Positions 1 to 6,487 of a DNA stretch of 18,776 nucleotides are shown in pieces. The translations under genes and the position numbers were made by a program. Position 1 is the first letter of the stretch, and the number at the start of each line of letters is the position of its first letter. The stretch lies in NCBI GenBank assembly GCA_002779665.1, contig PEVZ01000031.1, positions 4,245 to 23,020 of the forward strand. Reading direction: 5' to 3'. Under the pieces are notes generated by a model. The model ran no database searches. It was given only the letters and a program-made list of their open reading frames with translations, and was not told the origin of the DNA. Source of the DNA: Candidatus Roizmanbacteria bacterium CG06_land_8_20_14_3_00_34_14. Its GTDB lineage: Bacteria; Patescibacteriota; Microgenomatia; UBA1406; GWC2-37-13.

Positions 1-48
1 TACGTCGTTGCCTTAATATACGAGCGGTAGTGATGCTCTTTTTCTTCG

Positions 49-75
49 TCCGCCGTAGCTTTATGCGAAAGCGGA
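49..75. repeat. GC-rich imperfect hairpin
   Basis: TCCGCC at 49-54 can pair with GCGGA at 71-75 around an AT-rich loop. It lies just downstream of the minus-strand gene ending at 87, where it could act as a weak terminator, but no clear T-run follows on that strand. It resembles the other CCGCC/GGCGG palindromes at 4523 and 9523. Confidence 0.4.
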
Positions 76-86
76 TTAGCTTAAAT

Positions 87-215
87 TCACAGATGATAAA
101 GTGTCACCGGTATTCTTAAATTCTTCTTCGCTAATTTCTTGAATTGATCTGCCACAAAAGCGATTAAATCATTCTTCTTCTGATATTTAGTTTTAAATAT
201 GGCTGACTTATTCAT
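87..215 (-). CDS. small basic protein of unknown function (42 aa)
   Basis: This is an intact 42-codon frame from ATG at 213-215 to TGA at 87-89. The protein is lysine-rich, has no membrane segment, and ends in the residues IPVTLYHL. I do not recognise a family. The support for a real gene is its promoter: TTGACA at 246-251 and TATCAT at 223-228 (minus strand), separated by exactly 17 bp, with the ATG 7 nt after the -10. Transcription would begin within a base or two of the start codon, so the message is probably leaderless. AAGGG lies between the -10 and the ATG but would fall upstream of the RNA start. The gene stands alone, divergent from the nuclease-like gene at 423. Confidence 0.6.
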   Translation of the reverse strand: MNKSAIFKTKYQKKNDLIAFVADQFKKLAKKNLRIPVTLYHL

Positions 216-222
216 AACCCTT

Positions 223-251
223 ATGATAAAGAAAGTAATATTGTTTGTCAA
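223..251 (-). promoter_or_regulatory. sigma70-type promoter of the 42-aa gene
   Basis: On the minus strand a perfect -35 TTGACA (246-251) is followed after 17 bp by -10 TATCAT (223-228). The predicted transcription start at about 216 is immediately before the ATG at 215. Confidence 0.75.
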
Positions 252-276
252 GTCCTATAGCAAAATACTCTTCATT

Positions 277-292
277 TATAAGACGTCTTATA
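277..292. repeat. perfect 16-bp palindrome
   Basis: TATAAGACGTCTTATA is its own reverse complement, centred on ACGT. It lies in the intergenic region about 26 bp upstream of the promoter at 223-251 and is a plausible operator for a dimeric regulator. No regulator is encoded nearby. Confidence 0.6.
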
Positions 293-316
293 GTATTTAT
301 ATCACAGTTTATATTG

Positions 317-330
317 TTGTATCAATACAA
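317..330. repeat. 14-bp palindrome
   Basis: TTGTAT and ATACAA flank a 2-bp CA centre. It is the second of three palindromes between the divergent genes at 215 and 423. Confidence 0.45.
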
Positions 331-333
331 TAA

Positions 334-360
334 AAGTTATCCAGAGTCTGTGGATAACTT
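334..360. repeat. inverted repeat with a DnaA-box-like half-site
   Basis: The 10-nt arms AAGTTATCCA (334-343) and TGGATAACTT (351-360) are perfect reverse complements with a 7-nt spacer. The right side contains TGTGGATAA (349-357), the exact reverse complement of the DnaA box TTATCCACA. The left side has the near match TTATCCAGA. The arms extend further as TAAAA/TTTTA with a bulge. It could be a DnaA or repressor site, or an RNA hairpin. Confidence 0.5.
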
Positions 361-388
361 ATTTTAATCATTGGTTATTACTAAGCTG

Positions 389-394
389 TATAAT
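389..394 (+). promoter_or_regulatory. -10 element upstream of the EEP gene
   Basis: TATAAT lies 28 nt before the ATG at 423. No convincing -35 is seen at 16-18 bp. Transcription from here would start near 401 and give a short leader with no Shine-Dalgarno sequence. Confidence 0.45.
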
Positions 395-422
395 ATAATT
401 GTCTAAAATTACCTTATCTATT

Positions 423-1208
423 ATGAATTTTTCCGTCTTAACATATAACACACTATTTAATAAAGCTTTTTTACAACTGAAAACAATCATCGATAAGAAC
501 CATCCGGATATTCTTTGTCTCCAGGAAGTTGATATTTCACCGGATAATTTAAAAAATCTAAATAAATATGGCTACCAACTGGCAGATTATTCTGGTACGT
601 TTATTAAATTTGGTAGAGCTTTTGGCGTAGCAACCTATTATAACCCACAAAAGTTTAAATTTATAAATTCAAATTCATTAAAGATTTCTTCTAATTTATC
701 GGAGCTTTTTTATACTATTCCCCAGTTTATCCTTGGCATTAATAAACTCAAGACCGTTCTCCAAACTGATTTTATCAGTAAGGTGAATAATAAAAAAATC
801 GTCATCTGTAATTCTCATCTGATTGTCATCGCGTCCAATAAGGTGAGGGTAAATCATATTGATGAAGCGTTAACTTCTCTAAATATCAGCAATAAAATAC
901 CACTTATTATCGTTGGAGACTTTAATTATCTACCTTATCAGAGAAAAAGATTAGATAATATTATGGCTAAATTTAATCTAAAAGAAGCCACAAAAAATAT
1001 TATGCAGACAGTCGATTTTTCTTCTAATGGAAAAAAAGAAGACTTCTCCTTTTTGCAAGGATTTTTAATAAGAAGGATTAATCATTTTTTCGGAAATCAG
1101 ATGAAAAATGATTATATTTACTATCGAGGTGTTAGACTATCTAAGACTGACAGGATCGAAGTCCGCTTCTCCGATCACTATCCTGTAATTTCAAACTTCA
1201 AAATTTAA
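423..1208 (+). CDS. endonuclease/exonuclease/phosphatase (EEP) family protein
   Basis: This 261-residue protein has the EEP fold motifs in order: the N-terminal strand with N9 (LTYNT), the metal-binding glutamate E35 in CLQEVD, a histidine in NSHL (H132), GDFN at 165-168, and the terminal SDHYPV with D251 and H252. Family members are Mg-dependent phosphodiesterases acting on nucleic acids, inositol phosphates or sphingolipids. Nothing here fixes the substrate. There is no signal peptide, so it is probably cytosolic. I chose ATG 423 over the in-frame TTG at 399 because the family normally begins right at the LTYN strand. The 3' end overlaps the convergent glycosyltransferase by 11 bp, so no separate terminator fits between them. 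Confidence 0.8.
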   Translation: MNFSVLTYNTLFNKAFLQLKTIIDKNHPDILCLQEVDISPDNLKNLNKYGYQLADYSGTFIKFGRAFGVATYYNPQKFKFINSNSLKISSNLSELFYTIPQFILGINKLKTVLQTDFISKVNNKKIVICNSHLIVIASNKVRVNHIDEALTSLNISNKIPLIIVGDFNYLPYQRKRLDNIMAKFNLKEATKNIMQTVDFSSNGKKEDFSFLQGFLIRRINHFFGNQMKNDYIYYRGVRLSKTDRIEVRFSDHYPVISNFKI

Positions 1209-2031
1209 TTTTTGTCAATTTTATAAATAATTTTTTTATTTTATTTAGATAATTTTTTAATTTGACATCAATCATTTTTGTTTTAATTTCTTTAAAATAT
1301 TGTCCGCCCATTTGAGCTTGATAACCTAATTTTTTATTTGTTATCTCGCCTAAAAGAATAGTATAGAAACTTGCTATTCCGTATTTTAAGAATATATTTA
1401 CATAGCCGTCTTTTTTAACCCTTCTAAATGACCATTTTACTAATTTTTTTGGGATAATATGCAATTTTATTCCTGCATTTTGAATTCTTATACTCAAATC
1501 ATGATCTTCACTAATAGTAGTTTTTTCATTGAATCCTTTCAATTTAATAAAAATGTTCCTTAAAATAACAAAATTATATCCTGGAGCCATTTGTTTATTG
1601 ATTAACTTTAAAATTTCAAGACCGTAATTAGCTATCTGAGCCAAAATTAAATTAAAACTATCATTATCATCTGGTAACTGGTAAGTAGTCAAAAAAGGAT
1701 ATGAATACTTGTCTATATATTTTTTTAAATCAGAAAGATAATTCTTTTTTATTCTTGAGTCTGCATCTAAAAAAACTAGGTATTCACCTGTGCTATTTTT
1801 AGCACCTAAATTTCTCTGATAACATAAGTTTCTTTTCTGACTAATTACTGCTTTTATCAGATATTTATTTTTATATTTCATTGCTACATCTATTGTTCTA
1901 TCTTCTGATTTTCCATCGACTATGATAATTTCAAAATTCTTTTCTTTCTGCTTAGTCAGGTCATCGAGTAAATTAGGTAGGTATTTTTCCTCATTTAAGG
2001 TAGGAATGATAACTGAAAAAAAAGGCTTCAT
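1198..2031 (-). CDS. family 2 glycosyltransferase (GT-A fold)
   Basis: This 277-aa protein opens with the GT2 nucleotide-binding strand SVIIPTLNEE, followed by IIIVDGKSEDRT and the metal-binding DAD at 89-91 (FLDADS). SEDHDLS in the C-terminal half matches the ED(H)D acceptor/catalytic region of GT2 enzymes. It would transfer a sugar from a nucleotide-sugar to a cell-surface polymer or lipid. There is no strong transmembrane segment, so it probably acts at the cytoplasmic face of the membrane. It is divergent from a second GT2 gene across a 34-bp spacer, which suggests related jobs in envelope glycan synthesis. TATAAT lies 9 nt before the ATG. The donor and acceptor cannot be predicted. Confidence 0.88.
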   Translation of the reverse strand: MKPFFSVIIPTLNEEKYLPNLLDDLTKQKEKNFEIIIVDGKSEDRTIDVAMKYKNKYLIKAVISQKRNLCYQRNLGAKNSTGEYLVFLDADSRIKKNYLSDLKKYIDKYSYPFLTTYQLPDDNDSFNLILAQIANYGLEILKLINKQMAPGYNFVILRNIFIKLKGFNEKTTISEDHDLSIRIQNAGIKLHIIPKKLVKWSFRRVKKDGYVNIFLKYGIASFYTILLGEITNKKLGYQAQMGGQYFKEIKTKMIDVKLKNYLNKIKKLFIKLTKIKF

Positions 2032-2065
2032 ATAGTATGTATTATAACATTTGGTAAAATTGGAT
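2032..2065. promoter_or_regulatory. compact divergent promoter region of the two glycosyltransferases
   Basis: Only 34 bp separate the start codons. Minus-strand TATAAT at 2041-2046 serves the gene starting at 2031 (gap 9 nt). Plus-strand TAAAAT at 2055-2060 serves the gene starting at 2066 (gap 5 nt). The two -10 elements are 8 bp apart, so polymerases cannot occupy both at once. Confidence 0.55.
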
Positions 2066-2767
2066 ATGAAAGTATCCGTCGTTATACCTGTCTATAATGA
2101 AGAAAAAAGAATTAAGGTCTGCCTTGATTCTTTGATGGCTCAGACGGAAAAACCTGATGAAATTATTGTTGTTGATAATAATTGTACTGATAAAACCATT
2201 AAGATTGTTAAAAGATATTCTGAAGTAATAGTCGTCGTAGAAAAAAAACAAGGTATGACACCTGCCAGAAATGCCGGATTGAATTATTCTAAAAATGAAA
2301 TTATTATCAAATGTGATGCTGATAGTCTACTGCCTTTTAATTTTATTAAAAATATAAAAAATAATTTTAATCAAAACCCATCGATAATTGGAATATCTAT
2401 GCCAATTATTTTTGGCGATTTGAAAATATTAGGTTCATCGACATTACCTTTTTATTTTTACACGTTTATTGCAAGATTAATAGTTGGATTTTATTTTTTT
2501 ATTGGTCCAGGTTATGCTCTAAAAAGAACAGCTTGGGACAAAGTAAAAAATGAAATATGTCTTAATGATGAAAAGGTTCATGAAGATATTGACCTTAGTC
2601 TACATCTGAAAAAATATGGAAAAATATATCATGACCAAAAAACAATCGTTACCTCTTCTGCGCGAAGGATGATTAATAATCCGTTATCTTTTTTCGGAGA
2701 ATATATCCATCGATTTTTTAAGATGTATTGGAGTCATCGCCATATTTATGAACGGACCATACTTTGA
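2066..2767 (+). CDS. family 2 glycosyltransferase
   Basis: This 233-aa GT2 protein starts SVVIPVYNEE, has IIVVDNNCTDKT, the PARNAG element, and the metal-binding DAD at 84-86 (KCDADS). HEDIDLS forms the later acidic motif. A hydrophobic stretch near residues 125-150 may be a membrane-associated segment. I chose ATG 2066 because the family's first strand begins at residue 3. The in-frame TTG at 2051 adds five residues, and its position precedes the -10. It is the divergent partner of the gene at 1198-2031. The end overlaps the convergent DNA ligase by 22 bp, so the last seven codons of this gene lie opposite the end of the ligase. Confidence 0.86.
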   Translation: MKVSVVIPVYNEEKRIKVCLDSLMAQTEKPDEIIVVDNNCTDKTIKIVKRYSEVIVVVEKKQGMTPARNAGLNYSKNEIIIKCDADSLLPFNFIKNIKNNFNQNPSIIGISMPIIFGDLKILGSSTLPFYFYTFIARLIVGFYFFIGPGYALKRTAWDKVKNEICLNDEKVHEDIDLSLHLKKYGKIYHDQKTIVTSSARRMINNPLSFFGEYIHRFFKMYWSHRHIYERTIL

Positions 2768-4503
2768 AGTTCTTCGAGTGTAGTCACTTCTCCCGATTTT
2801 TTATCATCGCGGAATCGTTCCAATCTTGGAAAACGCAAAGCCAAATCTGCCGTGTGAGTAGGTGATTTTGTGATCTCATCGGCTTTTATTTCGACAACTA
2901 TTTTTGGCATAATCCAAACATCGCACTCTGCTTGCTTATCAACTAAATAATTTTTTGGCTTTTCCTTAATCCTTAGCTCATTACTCATCACCCATAACTT
3001 TTTCCACTCTTTGTCTGTCAATCCTGTCCCGATTTTAGCAACTGTCACAAATTTATCTTTTTTCTCATCTAAGACCCCGACCAAAAATGCTCCCATTCCA
3101 AAATCAGCCCTTTTTCCTTTTCCAAAATCATAACCCATCACTAAACAATCGATTGTATCGTTAATCCTTGAGGAATAACTTCTTTTATACTTGATCCAGT
3201 TCCATCCCCGGGCTCCAGGTTGATACACCCCGTCAATTTTTTTAGCGATCACTCCTTCTAATTTTTTTGAAATTGCACTTTCAAAAATTTCTTCTAACCT
3301 TTTTTCCTTATCTACCTCTTCTTGATTATCAACAACTATAATTTGCTTACTGATATCCTTATTTTTTATTGTCACTTTTTCAAGTGCGTTTCTTCTTTCA
3401 AAAAAAGGTTCCTTAATAAAATTTTTTCCATTCAAATATAAAAGTTCGAAAGCAAAAAGTTTTAATGGCACTTCAATTGCCTTTGCTCCAATATCATATT
3501 TTCGCTTTCTCTGCACTGTTTCTTGAAATGGAAGGAATTCCCCTGTCTTTGGATTATAACCGATCGCCTCCCCTTCGATTATTAATTCATCGGCTTTGAC
3601 TTCCCTCTTTACCCCCTCAACAATGTCAGGATACATAAAAGTCACATCCTCAAGGCTTCGTGAAAACAATCTGACCTTTGGGAGGCTCTTTACAGGGTCT
3701 GACCCTCGTCGAGGGTCAGACCCTAGGTAATGCACCTGCAGTCTAAACCCATCAAATTTCGGCTCAACCAAACACTTTCCTATTTGCTTAATTATTTCTT
3801 TAGCCGATGACATTCGCTCTGCCTTCATCATAATAATTGGCGTAAACACTTCAGGGCCAATTTCCTTTAAACCATCGACTCCTTTTTCCTTGAGGATTTT
3901 TCCAATAAATCCTAAATCGGGACGTACGTGGTAGGCAGTTTCAATAACCGGTCGCAAACTTTTGTCTCCGGTAAGCATCCAAGAATATGCGTCCAACACT
4001 GTCATATCAGAAAATCCGAGACGGATAATGCCGGTCGGAAGGCGGACTAAATAGCGACCTGATAATGGGTCAAGTTGACGAATAAGCTGGGCTAACAAAC
4101 TGGTTTTTATATCCTGGGAACCATTGCCGGTGGCAGTTGCTAATCGATAAAAGAAATCAAAAACGGTCAGAACTTCCATATCTTTTTCTTCGAAAGAGGT
4201 ATATATTTTTTTGAAACTCTCAACAGTCGCTCCCAAATCGCCACTTTTTTTAAATTCTTTTTCAAAATAACTTCTGTCAATATTAAGGGCGGACATAGCC
4301 GATTTAATAATCGTTCGTTCGGCCATACCAAAATCAATTCCTTCATAAGCAGGCCCAACCCGCCCCTGAAGCAGATAAACAACCTTGGCAATTTCCTGAG
4401 AGTTTAGTTTATTAAAAAGCTCTGCAAGAATTCGAGTAATCTCAAGACGGGAGGAATTACCCTCAATTTTTTCAAAGTATCGTGATAATTCTGAAAAAAA
4501 CAT
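2746..4503 (-). CDS. lig: ATP-dependent DNA ligase, archaeal/eukaryotic type
   Basis: This 585-aa ligase seals nicks in duplex DNA through an enzyme-adenylate. The N-terminal helical DNA-binding domain covers about residues 1-210. The nucleotidyltransferase domain carries the adenylated lysine K249 in EPKFDGFR, followed by VRLFSR, IIEGEAIGYN and EGVIAKK. The OB-fold domain ends with ALRFPRLERFRDDK, typical of archaeal DNA ligase I. Length and lysine position match archaeal enzymes of roughly 560-600 aa. Between the strand containing LQVHYL and VRLFSR an extra loop, GSDPRRGSDP, is encoded by the palindrome at 3694-3724. Most bacteria use NAD-dependent LigA, so this gene points to transfer from archaea or an ancient CPR trait. 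TAAAAT lies 6 nt before the ATG. Confidence 0.95.
   Translation of the reverse strand: MFFSELSRYFEKIEGNSSRLEITRILAELFNKLNSQEIAKVVYLLQGRVGPAYEGIDFGMAERTIIKSAMSALNIDRSYFEKEFKKSGDLGATVESFKKIYTSFEEKDMEVLTVFDFFYRLATATGNGSQDIKTSLLAQLIRQLDPLSGRYLVRLPTGIIRLGFSDMTVLDAYSWMLTGDKSLRPVIETAYHVRPDLGFIGKILKEKGVDGLKEIGPEVFTPIIMMKAERMSSAKEIIKQIGKCLVEPKFDGFRLQVHYLGSDPRRGSDPVKSLPKVRLFSRSLEDVTFMYPDIVEGVKREVKADELIIEGEAIGYNPKTGEFLPFQETVQRKRKYDIGAKAIEVPLKLFAFELLYLNGKNFIKEPFFERRNALEKVTIKNKDISKQIIVVDNQEEVDKEKRLEEIFESAISKKLEGVIAKKIDGVYQPGARGWNWIKYKRSYSSRINDTIDCLVMGYDFGKGKRADFGMGAFLVGVLDEKKDKFVTVAKIGTGLTDKEWKKLWVMSNELRIKEKPKNYLVDKQAECDVWIMPKIVVEIKADEITKSPTHTADLALRFPRLERFRDDKKSGEVTTLEELQSMVRS
3694..3724. repeat. 31-nt palindrome inserted in frame in the ligase gene
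   Basis: AGGGTCTGACCCTCG and CGAGGGTCAGACCCT are exact reverse complements around one central T (3709). Each arm itself contains GGGTC/GACCC. On the coding (minus) strand it contributes about ten codons reading GSDPRRGSDP without breaking the frame. It is much more GC-rich than its surroundings and falls where ligases have a variable surface loop after the adenylated-lysine motif. Confidence 0.85.
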
Positions 4504-4509
4504 AAGGTA

Positions 4510-4515
4510 ATTTTA
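4510..4515 (-). promoter_or_regulatory. -10 element of the ligase gene
   Basis: TAAAAT on the minus strand lies 6 nt before the ATG (4501-4503). No Shine-Dalgarno sequence is present, so a leaderless message is likely. Confidence 0.5.
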
Positions 4516-4522
4516 GCTGGTC

Positions 4523-4535
4523 CCGCCACAGGCGG
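4523..4535. repeat. short GC palindrome CCGCC-ACA-GGCGG
   Basis: Five-base GC arms flank a 3-nt loop. It is nearly identical to the palindrome at 9523-9538 and lies just upstream of the ligase promoter. Confidence 0.6.
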
Positions 4536-4557
4536 AAGAGAATTATTAATAATTCAG

Positions 4558-4648
4558 TAAAAGCGCGATGCTTAATTTTTTTCGACTTGGGAATCCCCCG
4601 AAGGGGGAAGGTTCCCACAGAGAAATAAAATTTAGTATCACGCTTTTA
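4558..4648. repeat. 91-bp inverted-repeat element (MITE-like or large hairpin)
   Basis: Terminal arms 4559-4579 and 4627-4647 match in 18 of 21 positions as reverse complements (AAAAGCG.GAT.CT.AATTTT). Inside them TGGGAA pairs with TTCCCA, and within that CCCCC pairs with GGGGG around GAA, so nearly the whole 91 bp folds into one imperfect hairpin. It lies between the Fic gene, which ends at 4658, and the ligase promoter. It may be a non-autonomous mobile element, or serve as the terminator of the Fic gene. No target-site duplication is obvious. Confidence 0.65.
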
Positions 4649-4657
4649 AATATTAAA

Positions 4658-5701
4658 TCATACCATTACATATCGTGCCGACTTTGTACTTCCTATTTTC
4701 TTAATCAACCCTTTCTTTATCAAATCCTGCAAATCTCGAAGCACCGTGTCTTCCGAAACGTCAGGAAAAACATCACCAAAAGTCTGATTTTGGATATAAC
4801 CAATTTCCTGGATATACTCAATCATCTTCATCTGACGTTCCGGCAAAAATATCTGCTGTCCGCCAAATTTTTCTTTTAACTTAACATCTTTTGATAATTT
4901 TAAAATTTTGGTCTTAACTTTTTCAAATTCTATCCCCGCTCCAGATGTAAAATACTCAAGCCACGAAGTCAGATCTCCCGCCGAAGCTTTTTGCAAATTC
5001 TGGTAATATGAGATGGCATCTTTATCATAATATTCTTCAAGTGAAAAAAACCGACGGATATCATACCCTCCTAAAAATAAAATTAAAGTAGCCAAAACCC
5101 GGGAAACCCTACCGTTACCATCTAAAAAAGGATGGATGCGGACTAATTCATGATGGGCAATCCCCGCCTTGAGTATTGGATGAAGCTTATCCTTATCATC
5201 ACGACCTAACCAATAGACAAATTCGCGCATTAAAAATGGTACTTCAATTGGCACGGGTGGACGAAAAGTCACTTCCCCATTAGCAGAATTTTTAATTATC
5301 ACTTGTTTTGTCCTATACTCACCTATCTGCTCATTGACTAAGATTTTATCGGTTAAAATACGATGAAGTTTTTTAATTATTTGCTCGGAAATTTTATCAA
5401 TCTTTTTTTTAGCCTCTTCATCAATAAAATCAATCACTTTTCGATAATTAATTATTTCTTGGATATCACGAGGGCGACCAATAACATCTTTTCCTAATAA
5501 GACGTCTTTTGCATCATCCTTATGAAGATTATTTCCTTCAATATGAGTACCGTGATAGGCTGATCTGATCAACGCCTCTTCCTTAAATTGCTTTTCCCAG
5601 AGAGGTAAAAGTGGCGAATGCCTGATCACTTCCTCGGACGCTTCAATCTTGGAGATATTGTTTAAAATTTTATTTGTAATGACAAAAGTAGGATTGAACA
5701 T
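4658..5701 (-). CDS. Fic-domain protein with C-terminal winged helix
   Basis: This 347-aa protein has the complete Fic core HPFLDGNGRVSR (190-201), with catalytic H190 and phosphate-binding residues. Fic enzymes usually transfer AMP from ATP to a hydroxyl of a target protein. The N-terminal THIEGN (E55, G56) matches the inhibitory helix of class II Fic proteins, in which the glutamate blocks productive ATP binding. Residues of about 288-347 form a winged-helix domain (ERQMKMIEYI to the end), so it may bind DNA or regulate itself. This layout is common for stand-alone Fic proteins in bacteria and archaea. No partner antitoxin is adjacent. TATAAT lies 6 nt before the ATG. The target is unknown. 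Confidence 0.93.
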   Translation of the reverse strand: MFNPTFVITNKILNNISKIEASEEVIRHSPLLPLWEKQFKEEALIRSAYHGTHIEGNNLHKDDAKDVLLGKDVIGRPRDIQEIINYRKVIDFIDEEAKKKIDKISEQIIKKLHRILTDKILVNEQIGEYRTKQVIIKNSANGEVTFRPPVPIEVPFLMREFVYWLGRDDKDKLHPILKAGIAHHELVRIHPFLDGNGRVSRVLATLILFLGGYDIRRFFSLEEYYDKDAISYYQNLQKASAGDLTSWLEYFTSGAGIEFEKVKTKILKLSKDVKLKEKFGGQQIFLPERQMKMIEYIQEIGYIQNQTFGDVFPDVSEDTVLRDLQDLIKKGLIKKIGSTKSARYVMV

Positions 5702-5707
5702 GGAATA

Positions 5708-5713
5708 ATTATA
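5708..5713 (-). promoter_or_regulatory. -10 element of the Fic gene
   Basis: TATAAT on the minus strand, 6 nt before the ATG at 5699-5701. The -35 at 17 bp (TTAATT) is weak. No Shine-Dalgarno sequence. Confidence 0.55.
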
Positions 5714-5780
5714 TCACTAAATAAGTTGTAAATTAAAAGTTAGAGGTCAAAAATTACCTTTTTGACTTTTAAATTTCTGT

Positions 5781-5786
5781 TATAAT
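5781..5786 (+). promoter_or_regulatory. -10 element of the pilin-like pair
   Basis: TATAAT lies 6 nt before the ATG at 5793. TTGACT at 5762-5767 is only 13 bp upstream, too close for a standard -35, so the -35 is uncertain. The region is divergent from the Fic promoter. Confidence 0.55.
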
Positions 5787-5792
5787 TTTATA

Positions 5793-6089
5793 ATGGTTTA
5801 CGCATTTAATATTAATCCTACAAGTTTTCCCGCTGCTAAAATAGGCAAGGTCAGTGATATTATGAACATAGCCCTTCCTTTGGCAATGACCGGTGGAGGT
5901 TTAATTTTTTTGTTCATTCTGTTGAAGGCAGCTTTTGATATTTTGACTAATGGTGATAATCCCGATGCTTTAAAAAAAGCCTACGCCTCAATTACGACAT
6001 CTGTCGTTGGTCTAATTATTGTTATTGCCAGTTTCCTCGCCATTCAATTGTTAGGAGTTATTTTAAAAACAGATATAATACCAAAATGA
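5793..6089 (+). CDS. TrbC/VirB2-like small membrane protein (pilin-like)
   Basis: This 98-aa protein has two hydrophobic helices (about residues 25-48 and 67-92) joined by a short polar loop rich in N, D, K and A (NGDNPDALKKAYAS). That is the layout of VirB2/TrbC-type pilin subunits and of a family of small membrane proteins abundant in CPR genomes. It probably sits in the cytoplasmic membrane and may be a surface-fibre or channel subunit. No other type IV secretion gene is near, so a role in secretion is inference only. It overlaps the next gene by ATGA, a sign of translational coupling and a shared function. Confidence 0.7.
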   Translation: MVYAFNINPTSFPAAKIGKVSDIMNIALPLAMTGGGLIFLFILLKAAFDILTNGDNPDALKKAYASITTSVVGLIIVIASFLAIQLLGVILKTDIIPK

Positions 6090-6469
6090 AACTTTTAGCA
6101 GATACTGATAAAGCCGTTCAAGAATTATTTGGAGGAATTACTCCGCCTGATTCTATGAATGTTGGTGGAGATAATCCTGTCCAAGGGCTTGGTAAACTGG
6201 TTGCATTTGGGATAAATATGTTTATTACAATCGCTGGAATATTTCTTATTATTTATCTGCTTTGGGGTGCTTTTGATTGGATTTCATCCGCCGGTGAAAA
6301 AGAAAAAATTACTAAAGCTCAAAATAAAATCACTAATGCTTTAATAGGAATTGTTTTAGTTTTTGTCGTCCTGACAGTATTTAATCTATTAGCCGGTAAT
6401 CTGCTTGGGATTGTTAATCCAATCGACGGTGGCGGATTTGAAATAAAATTACCCACCCTTGGGCAATGA
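6086..6469 (+). CDS. TrbC/VirB2-like small membrane protein, second of a pair
   Basis: This 127-aa protein has the same two-helix plan as its upstream neighbour: a helix at about 44-65, a charged loop SSAGEKEKITKAQNKITNA, and a second helix at about 86-108. The loop with K/E-rich turns and the GIVLVFVVLTVFNLL helix are typical of CPR pilin-like proteins. The start overlaps the previous stop by 4 bp. The last bases of the previous gene also contain TATAAT at 6074-6079, 6 nt before this ATG, so it may have its own leaderless promoter as well. A short extracytoplasmic tail follows the second helix. Confidence 0.7.
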   Translation: MKLLADTDKAVQELFGGITPPDSMNVGGDNPVQGLGKLVAFGINMFITIAGIFLIIYLLWGAFDWISSAGEKEKITKAQNKITNALIGIVLVFVVLTVFNLLAGNLLGIVNPIDGGGFEIKLPTLGQ

Positions 6470-6487
6470 ACAATTGAAGTCTATAGT

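Noticed and set aside
1..76. Open minus-strand frame running to the left edge (reads ADEEKEHHYRSYIK near the middle)
   Set aside because: It has no ATG, GTG or TTG start after the preceding stop, a second frame is open over the same stretch, and the region contains a hairpin. Too short to support a gene.
334..360. Replication origin based on DnaA-box-like sites
   Set aside because: Only one exact box and one near match are present, with no dnaA, dnaN or AT-rich unwinding repeats nearby. I keep it as a palindrome.
4568..4879. 103-aa plus-strand frame
   Set aside because: It starts inside the inverted-repeat element and runs antisense to the well-supported Fic winged-helix domain.
5762..5786. 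TTGACT/TATAAT as a standard promoter
   Set aside because: The spacer is only 13 bp, outside the working range. Only the -10 is kept.
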